Below, one piece after another: positions 49,236 through 58,346 of a DNA stretch of 64,000 nt. Source of the stretch: Amycolatopsis alkalitolerans (GTDB lineage: Bacteria > Actinomycetota > Actinomycetes > Mycobacteriales > Pseudonocardiaceae); assembly GCF_006152065.1 (NCBI RefSeq), contig NZ_VDFW01000017.1, positions 62,001-126,000 on the forward strand. The letters run 5' to 3'. The notes beneath the pieces were generated by a model, which saw only the letters and a program-made list of their open reading frames with translations, did no database searches and was not told the origin of the DNA. Made by a program: the position numbers and the translations under genes. How positions within the stretch are numbered: position 1 is the first letter of the stretch; each line of letters opens with the position of its first letter.

Positions 49236-50354
49236 ATGGAGATTCGACCTGCCAGACGGCAGCACGTCGCTGAACTGCCCGGAGCGTGGCGGTCAGCCAT
49301 CGACGAGGGACCGGCGTCCGCCACCTGGCGGCTGCGGATCCGGATGGAGGACCACCCGGGCATGCTGGCGCGGATCGCGATCCGGATGGCCGATCTGGAA
49401 TGCAACATCCTCGGCCTGGCCGTGCTGCCCGTCCCGGGCGGGGTGCTCGACGAGGTCGTGATCCGTCCGGCCAGCGGGCTGACGAAAGAGCAGCTGATCC
49501 GCGCCATCCAGGACGAGGGTTGTGAATGCTCGGCGATCGCGGACGCCGACGTTCACGAGCTGGTCGACCCTTCCGCGGCGGCGTTCACGGCGGCGAGCCG
49601 CGCGGTCGATGACCCTTCGCGGTACGCCGAGGTCCTGCGCGAGGTGCTCGCCGCCGACCTGGTGACCGTCGTGCCGTTGGCCGAGGCCAACCCCGCGCGG
49701 ACCGAGGGCGGGCACCGCGCCACGTTCGCGGTCGACGGCGCGACGGCACTCGTCGCACGGCGGCGGTGGTCGCCGTTCGTGCAACTGGAGCTGGCGCGGG
49801 CGGAGGCGCTGCTCGGATTGCTCGACAGCGTGCGCGCCAACGTCGCGGGCCAGGCGGTCGCGACGCTGACCGACGGGACGTCGATCGTGCTGAGACAGGG
49901 GCAGCCCGGAGACGCCGACGCCCTCTCCGCGCTGCACGAACGTTGTTCCACGGAAACGCTTTTCCAGCGCTACCACACGGGTATGAGCACGATGCCGCGC
50001 CGCTGGCTGCACCGGCTCCTGATGCCGCCCCGGGGGATGAGCGTGCTCGCCGTGTGCGGGCGCGAGGTGATCGGGCTCGGGCAGCTGATCCCCGGCACCG
50101 GTGAGATCGCGGAGATCTCGCTGCTGGTCGACGATTCGTGGCAGCGCATGGGGGTCGGCACGGCCCTGATGGCGCGGCTCGCGGTCATCGCCGCGTCGCG
50201 CGGGCACCGCCGGCTGCTGGCGGTCTCCCTGCCCGGCCGCGACGGCATCTTCCGCACCGCACGGCGCGCCGGCCTCGCCCCGGACCACCCGGAGGAAGAA
50301 GGCCTCCTGCGCATCACCATCCCCGCCGCGCTCACCCCCCGCCCCCGCCGCTGA
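49236..50354 (+). CDS. GNAT acetyltransferase with N-terminal ACT domain (amino-acid-regulated Pat/Kat type)
   Basis: A 372-residue protein. Residues about 28-95 form an ACT domain (WRLRIRMEDHPGMLARIAIR, then LECNILGLAVLPV). The C-terminal half is a GNAT domain with VLRQGQPGDADALSALHERC and ISLLVDDSWQRMGVGTALMA, the acetyl-CoA loop. This order matches, from memory, actinobacterial protein lysine acetyltransferases whose activity is set by amino acids bound to the ACT domain. The substrates are unknown, with acyl-CoA synthetases the usual guess. A 21-bp repeat cluster follows the stop. Confidence 0.82.
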   Translation: MEIRPARRQHVAELPGAWRSAIDEGPASATWRLRIRMEDHPGMLARIAIRMADLECNILGLAVLPVPGGVLDEVVIRPASGLTKEQLIRAIQDEGCECSAIADADVHELVDPSAAAFTAASRAVDDPSRYAEVLREVLAADLVTVVPLAEANPARTEGGHRATFAVDGATALVARRRWSPFVQLELARAEALLGLLDSVRANVAGQAVATLTDGTSIVLRQGQPGDADALSALHERCSTETLFQRYHTGMSTMPRRWLHRLLMPPRGMSVLAVCGREVIGLGQLIPGTGEIAEISLLVDDSWQRMGVGTALMARLAVIAASRGHRRLLAVSLPGRDGIFRTARRAGLAPDHPEEEGLLRITIPAALTPRPRR

Positions 50355-50377
50355 CCCACCCACCCCGCCCCCACGCC

Positions 50378-50700
50378 GAGTTCGACGTTCAGGACGCCGA
50401 GTTCGACGTTCAGGACGCCGAGTTCGACGCGCAGGATGGTGAGTTCGACGTTCATGACCGCGAGTTCGACGTTGAGGGGCGCGAGATCCGAATCGGGGCG
50501 GAGGGTTCGACGTTCAGGGTTGTGGGTTCGGTATTCGGGCGGCGGGTTCGATGTTTGAGCTGGCGAGTTCGACGTGCGGGGCCGTGAATCCGACGTTCGG
50601 GAGGGTGAGTTCGGTGTTCAGGGCGGTGAGTTCGGCGTTTGGGATGGTGAGATCTACCTTCGGGACGCCGCGACCGAAGTTCGGGAGATCGGGTCGAGCA
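50378..50700 (+). repeat. Degenerate tandem array of about fifteen 21-bp units
   Basis: The first units are near identical (GAGTTCGACGTTCAGGACGCC, twice), and later units drift (core GTTCGACGTTC) while keeping the 21-base period to about 50700. It fills the gap between the convergent ACT-GNAT and def genes. The same unit recurs after recA (60550) and once after gltD (23144). There are no spacers, so it is not CRISPR. Being 3 x 7 bases long it can be read as a seven-residue repeat EFDVQDA, but no start codon or ribosome site supports translation. Confidence 0.85.
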
Positions 50701-50767
50701 CGTCGCGGGTTGTGCTCGCCGCCCCGCGTGGGTACCAGCCGTTGGCCGTACGCCCGGCTGCCGGCGG

Positions 50768-51268
50768 TCAGCGACGCCAGAACCAGTCTTTGCCGCGGGC
50801 CTGTCGCAAGGCCTCGCGCTTTGTCTCCTTGGCCAGGCGGTCGAGGTAGAGCATGCCGTCGAGGTGATCGGTCTCGTGCTGAAGGCACTGCGCCAGCACG
50901 TCCTTCCCCTCCACCACGATCGGTTCGTTGTCCACATCGACCCCTCGCACCACGGCGCGTACCGCCCGGTTCACGGGGAAGGTCAGCTCGGGCACGGAAA
51001 GGCAACCCTCGTCGATGCCGTGCCGCGCCTCGGACAGCTCGGCTATTTCCGGGTTGATCACATACCCCGTCAACCCGTCGACGTCATAGCTGAACACGCG
51101 CAGCCCCACACCGATCTGCGGCGCGGCCAGCCCGGCCCGCCCGGCCGGTTTGACCGAATCCAGCAGGTCGGTCACCAGCGACCGCAGAGTCTTGTCGAAG
51201 CGCGTCACCGGATCGCAGACCGTCTTCAGCACCGGATCCCCGAAATACCGCAAATCCCGCATCGCCAT
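50768..51268 (-). CDS. def: Peptide deformylase
   Basis: Def (166 residues) removes the N-formyl group from new proteins. The three motifs are intact: GLAAPQIG (residues 46-53), EGCLS with metal ligand C89, and HETDHLDG with H131, E132 and H135. The ATG at 51268 (or 51262) is chosen over an upstream frame start. The gene lies 47 bases downstream of lhr in the same orientation. It may be a second copy, since many actinobacteria have two; only this one is visible. Confidence 0.95.
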   Translation of the reverse strand: MAMRDLRYFGDPVLKTVCDPVTRFDKTLRSLVTDLLDSVKPAGRAGLAAPQIGVGLRVFSYDVDGLTGYVINPEIAELSEARHGIDEGCLSVPELTFPVNRAVRAVVRGVDVDNEPIVVEGKDVLAQCLQHETDHLDGMLYLDRLAKETKREALRQARGKDWFWRR

Positions 51269-51315
51269 CGCGGTCACCCGTCCTTCCCGCCGCCGGAGGA
51301 GTCTACGACCTGCGA

Positions 51316-54300
51316 TCACGCGCGCAGGCGGAGTCCCTTCGGCGTCGCGCGGAAGCCCGCTTCGCGCAGCACGTCGGCCAGGGCAGAGGTCAGCGCGTGC
51401 TCCCCGTCCGCACGCTGGACCGCGAGCTGGCCGAGCCAGCCCTCACGGACGGCGCGCGACAGCGCCTGCGCCGCCGAACGCAGTACCGGGTCATCGTCCG
51501 TGAACGACAGCAGGGATTTGCCGCCGCGTTCGACATACAACGCGGGCACGCCGTCGACGAGCACCACGAGCGCGCCCGCCTTGCGTGCCGGGCGATGCTT
51601 CGTTTCGCCGACCGGCGCCGGCCACGAGAGCGCGGCCCCGTACGGCTGAGCCGGATCCGTCGCCGCGAGCACCACCGCATCGGCCGGGCGCCGCCCGCCC
51701 GCGGTGTCCGAGAGCGCCCGCAACCGGTCCACCGCGCCGCGCGCGGCGAACTGCGCGGCGCCGAGCCCCTCGATGACATAACCGCGGATGACCTGCCCGG
51801 AATCCTCCATACCGCGAAGAACCTTATAGATCCCGGAAAAACCGCCGGTGACCCGCTCTGTCTCGAGCGCACCGCGGGTCAGCACCCCATGCCGCTCCAG
51901 GAACGCCTCCGTGCGGGCATAGGTGCGCCTGGTCGGATCGCTTTCCCGCAGCGGCGTCGGCCCCCACCGCCCGGCCACCGTCGGCGGCCCCGTGCGCGAC
52001 GGCATCGCCGGCCGCCCCGCCCGCATCCGCGCGTAGCGGCCGCGCGGGGCCGACCGCCGCGGCTTGTGCGCCGCGCCCCGGCCCGAGACCAGCGCCCGCA
52101 GCGGGCTCAGCGTGTCCCCGGTGACCTGACCCGACCACACCAGATCCCACAACGCGGCAACGACTTCGCCGTCGTTCGGCGCCTTCTCGACCAGCAGCGT
52201 TGCCCGGTCCACAAGCTGCCGGAAGAACAGCGCGCCACCGTCCAAAGCGGACAGGATCGCCTCGTGTAACGGACCGGTGGGCGCGTTCTCCTCGATCTCC
52301 GGCAGCAGCAGATCGGCCACATCGGACGGTGCGAGCGCGACCCAGCCGTCCCCGCCCGCGAGCGAACCGCACCCGGCCCAGGTGACCTCGCCCGCCGTCG
52401 TGAGCTCGTCCAGCAGCGCGGGGTAGTAGCCGGGAAGCCTGCTCGGCAGGATCAGTGACTCGACCGCGCTCGCCGGCAGCGGCGCTCCGGCGAGTTGCTC
52501 GACCACCGAAAGCACGTCATCCGCGGTCGGTGCCGCACGCGTCCGCGCTCCGATGCCATGCCACGACGGCAGGAACCGGCCCAGCGCCGCCGGTTCGACC
52601 GGCTCGACCTCGGCCCGCAACCGCGCCAGCGAAGCCCGCCGGAGCCTGCGCAGCACCGCCGCGTCGCAGTACTCCACCCCGGGCCCGGGCGAATGTTCGA
52701 CTGGGCTCAGCTCGCCCCGCACCACACGCCCCTCGGTGGTCAGCCTGTCCAGCACCCCGGAGACCACCGCCGTGCCGAGCCCGAACCGATCCGCCGGTTG
52801 CCGCGCGGGGAACGGCCCGTGCGTCCGCGCGTAGCGGGCGAGCAGGTCGCCCAGCGGATCGCCGACCGGTTCGGTGAACGCTTCGGGTACCCCGATCGGC
52901 AGTGCCACGCCGAGCGCGTCCCGGACGCGGCCCGCGTCTTCGATCGCGAGATACCGTTCCTCGCCACCGATCCGGACCTGGATCGCTCGCCGCTCCTTCA
53001 CGAGATCGGTCAGCCAGCCCGCCTCGATCCCGCGGGCGGCGGCCTCATCGATCGTCAGATCTCCGAGGAACCGCAACAGATCCGCGGCGTCTTCCGCGTC
53101 GCGCGCGTGCCGCTCGGGCTCCAGGCGCTGCAGCGACCGCTCGACCTGGCCGACCACCTCCGGATCGAGCAGCTCACGAATCGCCTCCGTGCCGAGGAGT
53201 TCCGCGAGCAGCGCCGAGTCCAGCGCGAGCGCGGCCGCCCGCCGTTCGGCCAGCGGGGCGTCCGTCTCGTACAGGAACATCCCGACGTAGCCGAACATCA
53301 GGCTGCGCGCGAACGGCGACGCCGACGGGGTTTCCACCTCGACCAGCCGGACCCGCCGGGCGCGCACGTCGGTCATCAGCTCACGCAGGCCGCCGACGTC
53401 GTAGACATCCTGCAGGCACTCCCGCATCGCCTCGAGCACCACCGGGAACCGCTCGTACTTCGCCGCCACCGCCAGCAGCTGCGACGCGCGCTGCCGCTGC
53501 TGCCACAACGGCGTACGCCGCCGGGGATCGCGCCTCGGCAGCAGCAGCGAACGAGCGGCGCATTCGCGGAACCGGGCCGCGAACAGCGCCGAACCGCCGA
53601 CCTCCGCCACGATCAGCTGCTCGACCTCCTCCGGGTCGATCAGCACGTCGTCCGCGCCGATCGTCACGTCGGCGCCGTCCTCGTCCAGCGCGTCGGGCAG
53701 GCGCAGCACGATCCCGTCGTCGGAGTGCATGACCTGGGCGTCGACTCCGCGGTTCTCCCTCAGCCGGGCCGCGATCGCCAGCGCCCACGGCGCGTTCACC
53801 TGCGCGCCGAACGGCGAGTGCAGCACGATCCGCCAGTCACCGAGCTCATCCCGGAACCGCTCCAGCAGGATGGTCCGGTCATTCGGCACATGCCGGGTCG
53901 CGACGCGCTGCTCTTCGATATACGTCAGCAGGTTGTCACAGGCTCGCTCGTCGAGCCCGGCGGATTCGGCGCGGGCACGGGCCTTGTCAGTGTCCGAACT
54001 GGACAGTTCGCGGACGAACGCGCCGAGCGCGCGCCCCAGCTCGAGCGGCCGTCCCGGCGCGTCACCCTTCCAGAACGGCATCCGCGCCGGCTCGCCGGGC
54101 GCGGGCACGACGATCACGCGGTCGTGCGTGATGTCCGTGACCCGCCACGACGACGTGCCGAGAAGGATCGTGTCCCCGACGCGGGATTCGTACACCATCT
54201 CCTCGTCGAGCTCACCGACGCGCGACCCCGGCCTGTCCTCGCCGCCCGGGGTCATCACCGTGAACAGGCCGCGATCGGGGATCGTGCCACCGGAGGTGAC

Positions 54301-55914
54301 CGCGAGCCGCTGCGCACCCGGCCTGCCCCGCAGCTGCCCGGTCACCCTGTCCCACGTGATGCGGGGCCGTAGTTCGCCGAACTCCTCGCTCGGATACCGT
54401 CCGGCGAGCATGTCCAGTACCGCCAGCAACGCGTCATCAGGCAGGGCGGCGAACGGCGCCGCGCGGCGCACCGTCGCGCCCAGCTCCTCGACCGTCCACG
54501 GTTCGAGCGCCACCATCGACACTACGTGCTGCGCCAGCACGTCCAGCGGGTTGCGCGGGTAGCGCACCGCCTCGATCGCGCCGCTGGTCATGCGCTCGGA
54601 CACCACCGCGCACGACACCAGGTCGCCGCGGAACTTCGGGAACATCACGCCGGTGGACACCGCGCCGACGTGGTGCCCGGCGCGGCCGACGCGCTGCAGC
54701 CCGGACGCGACCGTCGGCGGCGCCTCGATCTGCACCACGAGATCGACCGCGCCCATGTCGATACCCAGTTCGAGTGAGGAAGTCGCGACGACGCACGGGA
54801 GCCGCCCCGACTTCAGCTCTTCTTCGACGTGCGTCCGCTGCTCACGCGACATCGACCCGTGGTGCGCCCGTGCGATCGTCGGCGCGGCACCGGTGGTGAG
54901 CCCCGACTGCCCGATCGCTTCCGCCGGAAAACGCTCCAGCTCCTTGTGCTCCGCGGCGAGCTCGTTCAACCGGGCCGTGAGCCGTTCGGTGAGCCGCCGC
55001 GAATTGGCGAACACGATGGTGGACCGGTGTGCGCGGATCAGCTCCAGCACCCGCTCCTCGACCGCGGGCCAGATCGACGGCCGTTGCACCGCCGCGCCGG
55101 AGATTTCTTCGTTCGTGCCGATGCCGCCTTCCGAGGGCAGCGGCAGCGAGTCCACCGGCGAGGACGGCGCATCCAGATCGGCCATGTCCTCGACCGGGAC
55201 CTCGACCCGCACCTCGATCGTCTTCAACGGTTTCGGCTGCACCACCCGCACCGGCCGCCCGCCGCCGAGGAACGCGCTCACCTCGTCGACCGGACGGACC
55301 GTCGCGGACAGGCCGATCCGTTGCGCGGGACGGGAAAGCAACCCGTCCAGCCGTTCGAGCGACAGCGCGAGATGGGCACCGCGCTTGGTGCCGGCCACCG
55401 CGTGCACCTCGTCCACGATCACCGTCTCCACCCCCCGCAGCGACTCGCGCGCCGAGGACGTGAGGATCAGGAACAGCGACTCCGGCGTGGTGACCAGGAT
55501 GTCCGGCGGGGTGCGGGCGAAGGACCGCCGGTCGGCCGCCGGGGTGTCACCCGTGCGCATGCCGACGGTGATGTCCGGTGGCGTCTGCCCGAGCCGCCGC
55601 GCCGCCTGCGACATACCGGCCAGCGGGGCGCGCAGGTTCCGCTGCACGTCCACGGCCAGCGCCTTCAACGGCGAGACGTAGAGCACCCGGCACCGCTTCG
55701 CCGCGTGCTCCGGCGGCCCCTCGGCTGAGAGCCTGTCCAGCGCCCAGAGGAACGCCGCGAGCGTCTTACCGGACCCCGTCGGCGCGACGACCAGCGCGTG
55801 CTCACCCGCCTGCGCCGCCCGCCAGGCACCCACCTGCGCGTCGGTGGGCGCGGCGAAGGCCCCCGTGAACCAGTCCCTGGTCGCGGGGGAGAACTCCTCG
55901 AGCACTTCTGCCAC
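51316..55914 (-). CDS. lhr: Lhr-type superfamily 2 ATP-dependent DNA helicase
   Basis: A 1532-residue helicase, full length for the long Lhr family of actinobacteria. The N-terminal core has Q-like VGAWRAAQAGEHALVV, motif I APTGSGKT (residues 44-51), motif Ia YVSPLKAL, motif II VDEVHAV, motif III LSATVRP, motif V VATSSLELGID and motif VI QRVGRAGHH. Long winged-helix and C-terminal domains follow. Lhr unwinds 3'-tailed DNA and RNA:DNA hybrids and belongs to the DNA damage response. The GTG start at 55914 lies seven bases after the -10 box of a RecA-independent damage promoter. Confidence 0.95.
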   Translation of the reverse strand: MAEVLEEFSPATRDWFTGAFAAPTDAQVGAWRAAQAGEHALVVAPTGSGKTLAAFLWALDRLSAEGPPEHAAKRCRVLYVSPLKALAVDVQRNLRAPLAGMSQAARRLGQTPPDITVGMRTGDTPAADRRSFARTPPDILVTTPESLFLILTSSARESLRGVETVIVDEVHAVAGTKRGAHLALSLERLDGLLSRPAQRIGLSATVRPVDEVSAFLGGGRPVRVVQPKPLKTIEVRVEVPVEDMADLDAPSSPVDSLPLPSEGGIGTNEEISGAAVQRPSIWPAVEERVLELIRAHRSTIVFANSRRLTERLTARLNELAAEHKELERFPAEAIGQSGLTTGAAPTIARAHHGSMSREQRTHVEEELKSGRLPCVVATSSLELGIDMGAVDLVVQIEAPPTVASGLQRVGRAGHHVGAVSTGVMFPKFRGDLVSCAVVSERMTSGAIEAVRYPRNPLDVLAQHVVSMVALEPWTVEELGATVRRAAPFAALPDDALLAVLDMLAGRYPSEEFGELRPRITWDRVTGQLRGRPGAQRLAVTSGGTIPDRGLFTVMTPGGEDRPGSRVGELDEEMVYESRVGDTILLGTSSWRVTDITHDRVIVVPAPGEPARMPFWKGDAPGRPLELGRALGAFVRELSSSDTDKARARAESAGLDERACDNLLTYIEEQRVATRHVPNDRTILLERFRDELGDWRIVLHSPFGAQVNAPWALAIAARLRENRGVDAQVMHSDDGIVLRLPDALDEDGADVTIGADDVLIDPEEVEQLIVAEVGGSALFAARFRECAARSLLLPRRDPRRRTPLWQQRQRASQLLAVAAKYERFPVVLEAMRECLQDVYDVGGLRELMTDVRARRVRLVEVETPSASPFARSLMFGYVGMFLYETDAPLAERRAAALALDSALLAELLGTEAIRELLDPEVVGQVERSLQRLEPERHARDAEDAADLLRFLGDLTIDEAAARGIEAGWLTDLVKERRAIQVRIGGEERYLAIEDAGRVRDALGVALPIGVPEAFTEPVGDPLGDLLARYARTHGPFPARQPADRFGLGTAVVSGVLDRLTTEGRVVRGELSPVEHSPGPGVEYCDAAVLRRLRRASLARLRAEVEPVEPAALGRFLPSWHGIGARTRAAPTADDVLSVVEQLAGAPLPASAVESLILPSRLPGYYPALLDELTTAGEVTWAGCGSLAGGDGWVALAPSDVADLLLPEIEENAPTGPLHEAILSALDGGALFFRQLVDRATLLVEKAPNDGEVVAALWDLVWSGQVTGDTLSPLRALVSGRGAAHKPRRSAPRGRYARMRAGRPAMPSRTGPPTVAGRWGPTPLRESDPTRRTYARTEAFLERHGVLTRGALETERVTGGFSGIYKVLRGMEDSGQVIRGYVIEGLGAAQFAARGAVDRLRALSDTAGGRRPADAVVLAATDPAQPYGAALSWPAPVGETKHRPARKAGALVVLVDGVPALYVERGGKSLLSFTDDDPVLRSAAQALSRAVREGWLGQLAVQRADGEHALTSALADVLREAGFRATPKGLRLRA

Positions 55915-55921
55915 GTCTCCA

Positions 55922-55943
55922 TCATTACGCGACCCACCGACAG
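55922..55943 (-). promoter_or_regulatory. RecA-independent (PafBC-type) damage promoter of lhr
   Basis: On the minus strand TGTCGGTG (55943-55936), eight bases, AATGAT (55927-55922), then seven bases to the GTG. It fits tTGTCRgtg-N8-TAnnnT with one -10 mismatch and shares a 15-mer with the Uma2 promoter region. Confidence 0.6.
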
Positions 55944-56113
55944 TTTCCTGATCCGACCGAAAGTAGGCCGAGCCGCACGAACCGCAGGTGGACCGCCGCA
56001 GCGGATATGGCCGTGGCTGTGGTCGGGTCAGGAAAGATCAGCACAGTCGCACGCGCGGTGCGCGCGAGCATGGCAACATCACGTCCGACCTGGGAGATCG
56101 TGAGGGGAGAGCC

Positions 56114-57895
56114 GTGCGGATCCTGTCCGTGGATCTCGGTACGTCCAACACCGTCGCCGTCCTGTCGGCACACGGCAGGCCGCCGCGCGTGGTCGAGGTG
56201 GACGGCGCCGCGACCATGCCGTCCGCGGTGTTCGCCGCCGAGGACGGCACGCTGCTGGTCGGCCGTGACGCCGAGCGGCGTGCCCGCCTCGATCCGACCC
56301 GGTTCGAGCCCAATCCGAAGCGCCGTGTCGACGAGCAGACGCTGTTGCTGGGCCAGGACGTGGTCCCGGTGAACGAGACGCTGGCCGCCGTGCTGCGCCG
56401 GGTGCTGGAGGAAACGACGCGCCAACTCGGCGGCGAGCAGCCCGACGAGCTACGGCTGACCCATCCCGCCGAGTGGGGTCCGCTCCGCCGCAACGTCCTG
56501 CTCACCGCGGCGAGGCTGGCCGGGTTCCGCGGCCCGGTCCATCTCGTGCCCGAACCGGTCGCGGCGGCGGCGCACTTCGCGTCCTTCCCCGGCCGCGCGC
56601 TCGCGCCGGGACAGTCGCTCGCCGTCTACGACCTGGGCGCCGGCACGTTCGACGTGGCCGTGGTCGGCGCCACCCAGAACGGGTTCACCGTCCTGGCCGA
56701 GGACGGTCTGCCCGATCTCGGCGGCCTCGATGTGGACCAGGCGCTGATGGTGCACGTCGGCCGCGAGGTCTCGCATCGCGACCCCCAGCGGTGGCAGCGC
56801 GTGCTCCGCCCGGAGTCCACCGCGGACCGGCGTACGCGGCGTGCGCTGCAGGAGGACGTGAAGGCGGCGAAGGAGGCGTTGTCGCGGCTTCCGCAGACCG
56901 AGGTTCCGATGCCCGAGCCGTTCGCGGACGTCCTCGTCACGCGTGGCGAACTCGAAGCGCTCGTACGCCCGGCGATGCTGCGAAGCGTCGAACTGCTGGC
57001 GCGGACCGTCGCCGCGGCCGGGCTGACCCCGGACCGGCTGGTCGGTATCTACCTTGTCGGCGGGTCGAGCCGCCTGCCGCTGGTCGGGTCGATGATCTCG
57101 GAGAAGCTCGGCGTGGTGCCCTCGAGCCTGGACCAGCCGGAGACCGCGGTCGCGCTCGGCGCGCATCACGTGACCGGCGACGGTATCAGCATGCGCACCC
57201 AGAACGTGGAAGGCCAGGTCGCGGCCACCGTGCCACCGCGGTTCACGCCGCCGCCGGCGCAGTTCCAGTTCCCGGCGAACTTCCCCAGCTATCCCGCGGC
57301 CCCGCAACCCAAGCGCGGCAGGAAGAAACCGATCATCATCGGCGCCGCAGCGGTGGTGGTGCTGCTTGCCGCCGGGCTGACGTACCTGCTGTGGCCGTCG
57401 AGTGCGGCGACGACGTTCAGCGCCGGGCAGTGCGCGCAACCGGGCCAGGTCGACGCGAAGGGCTTCACCGGGTGCTTGCGACAACTGGCCGGGAAGATCG
57501 CCGACACCTCGCAGTGCGTCCCCGGTGCGGGCAGCGGCGACATCGCTCCGCCGTCGGGGGAGAACCTCGGCGTGCTCACCACCTGCTCGGCGCCCGCGCT
57601 GGCCGGGGCACAGATCACCTACGTGCACGCGACGGACGCGGCCGCGCTGAAGGAGTACACCGACCGGCTGCTCGCCTCGGTGGGCGGGGACCAGGTGCGG
57701 GCACCGTGGAAGGGCAACGGGCTGACCGGCGGCTACTCCTCGGCCGGAGGCCGGGTCTCGGCGGTGCTGGTGTTCACGGTCGCGGACCGGCCGCTCGCCG
57801 GGGTGATCTACCAGAAGGCGGGCAGCGGGCAGACCGCCTCGAGCGCGTCCCAGCTCGCCGACTACTTCGAACAGACGGTCCAGCCAGGGACCTAG
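56114..57895 (+). CDS. Hsp70/DnaK-like ATPase fused to a transmembrane and extracytoplasmic domain
   Basis: A 593-residue protein. Residues 1-360 are an Hsp70-type actin-fold ATPase: phosphate-1 LSVDLGTSNTVAVLS, phosphate-2 VYDLGAGTFDVAVVG, adenosine motif GIYLVGGSSRLPLVG. There is no substrate-binding domain. Instead a Pro-rich linker leads to a single helix (PIIIGAAAVVVLLAAGLTYL, about 413-435) and an outer domain of about 155 residues with four cysteines. The GTG start follows GAGGGGAG. It probably reports or couples cytoplasmic ATPase state to the cell surface; function unknown. Confidence 0.88.
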   Translation: MRILSVDLGTSNTVAVLSAHGRPPRVVEVDGAATMPSAVFAAEDGTLLVGRDAERRARLDPTRFEPNPKRRVDEQTLLLGQDVVPVNETLAAVLRRVLEETTRQLGGEQPDELRLTHPAEWGPLRRNVLLTAARLAGFRGPVHLVPEPVAAAAHFASFPGRALAPGQSLAVYDLGAGTFDVAVVGATQNGFTVLAEDGLPDLGGLDVDQALMVHVGREVSHRDPQRWQRVLRPESTADRRTRRALQEDVKAAKEALSRLPQTEVPMPEPFADVLVTRGELEALVRPAMLRSVELLARTVAAAGLTPDRLVGIYLVGGSSRLPLVGSMISEKLGVVPSSLDQPETAVALGAHHVTGDGISMRTQNVEGQVAATVPPRFTPPPAQFQFPANFPSYPAAPQPKRGRKKPIIIGAAAVVVLLAAGLTYLLWPSSAATTFSAGQCAQPGQVDAKGFTGCLRQLAGKIADTSQCVPGAGSGDIAPPSGENLGVLTTCSAPALAGAQITYVHATDAAALKEYTDRLLASVGGDQVRAPWKGNGLTGGYSSAGGRVSAVLVFTVADRPLAGVIYQKAGSGQTASSASQLADYFEQTVQPGT

Positions 57896-57993
57896 CGGCG
57901 GTTGCGCATGTTCCACAGTGCGCGCAGGGCGACTACGAGCGCCGCCACGAGTACGGCGATCGAGGCCACGGTCAGCGCGGTCTGGCTGCTCAC
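57892..57993 (-). CDS. Possible 33-residue single-helix membrane protein
   Basis: A GTG-started frame reads MSSQTALTVASIAVLVAALV and ends RALWNMRNRR: one hydrophobic helix with a basic tail, the layout of many real bacterial small membrane proteins. AAGGGG overlaps the start codon, so the ribosome site is poorly spaced. The stop overlaps that of the facing Hsp70-like gene by two bases. It lies between that gene and DUF3046. Coding is uncertain. Confidence 0.4.
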   Translation of the reverse strand: MSSQTALTVASIAVLVAALVVALRALWNMRNRR

Positions 57994-58003
57994 CCCTTCA
58001 CAG

Positions 58004-58009
58004 TAGGCT
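58004..58009 (+). promoter_or_regulatory. -10 box of the DUF3046 gene
   Basis: TAGGCT ends eight bases before the ATG at 58018. Confidence 0.35.
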
Positions 58010-58017
58010 TGTCGTCG

Positions 58018-58212
58018 ATGCGCATCACAGTGTTCCGAAGGTTGATGGCGGAAGAGTTCGGGCCGGGCCGGGCCGACGTCCTGGCGAAGGACCACGTGTT
58101 CAGCGGGCTCGGCGGGCGGACGGTCGAGCAGGCGCTGGCCCAGGGCGTCCCGGCGAAGGAGATCTGGCGCGAGGTGTGCCTGGCCTTCGACGTGCCCGCC
58201 GAGCGCCGCTGA
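58018..58212 (+). CDS. DUF3046 family protein
   Basis: A 64-residue protein (MRITVFRRLMAEEFGPGRAD at the start; FSGLGGRTVEQALAQGVPAK and IWREVCLAFDVP later). DUF3046 is a small actinobacterial family that regularly precedes recA, as here. The conserved R-x5-F-G and W-R-x-V-C positions are present. The function is not known. It ends 38 bases before the recA LexA box. Confidence 0.92.
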   Translation: MRITVFRRLMAEEFGPGRADVLAKDHVFSGLGGRTVEQALAQGVPAKEIWREVCLAFDVPAERR

Positions 58213-58244
58213 ACGGAAAAGTCTCCTCGAAGGTGTGTCGCTCC

Positions 58245-58272
58245 TTGCGTCGAACACGTGTTCGTCTAATGT
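58245..58272 (+). promoter_or_regulatory. recA SOS promoter with LexA box
   Basis: TTGCGT (58245-58250), then CGAACACGTGTTCG (58251-58264) in the spacer, then TAATGT (58267-58272). The LexA site fits the consensus exactly and would block RNA polymerase. Confidence 0.85.
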
Positions 58273-58323
58273 GTTGTCCACATCGGGGTCAGCTGTCCAC
58301 AGATCGCCCGGCGCGATCAGGAA

Positions 58324-58346
58324 TTGTCGGCCCTCGCCCGTAGTGT
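58324..58346 (+). promoter_or_regulatory. recA RecA-independent (PafBC-type) promoter
   Basis: TTGTCGGCC, eight bases, TAGTGT. It matches the mycobacterial RecA-NDp pattern including exact N8 spacing and a perfect TAnnnT box. As in M. tuberculosis, recA would then have two damage promoters, this one nearer the gene. Confidence 0.7.

Noticed and set aside
50378-50590. Heptapeptide-repeat protein (EFDVQDA)
   Set aside because: The frame exists only because the unit is 21 bases long; there is no ribosome site, the frame breaks as the units drift, and the units lie between gene ends at all three places.
50378-50700. CRISPR array
   Set aside because: The 21-bp units follow one another directly with no unique spacers, and no cas gene is near. 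The same holds for 60550-60654 and 61248-61506.
58010-58032. A further RecA-independent promoter (TTGTCGTCG-N8-CACAGT)
   Set aside because: It lies across the start of the DUF3046 gene, lacks the GTG part of the motif and points into the coding sequence; chance is likelier.
57918-58343. A 141-residue plus-strand ORF over the DUF3046 gene
   Set aside because: Arg/Pro-rich shadow frame without family likeness; DUF3046 in another frame is well supported.
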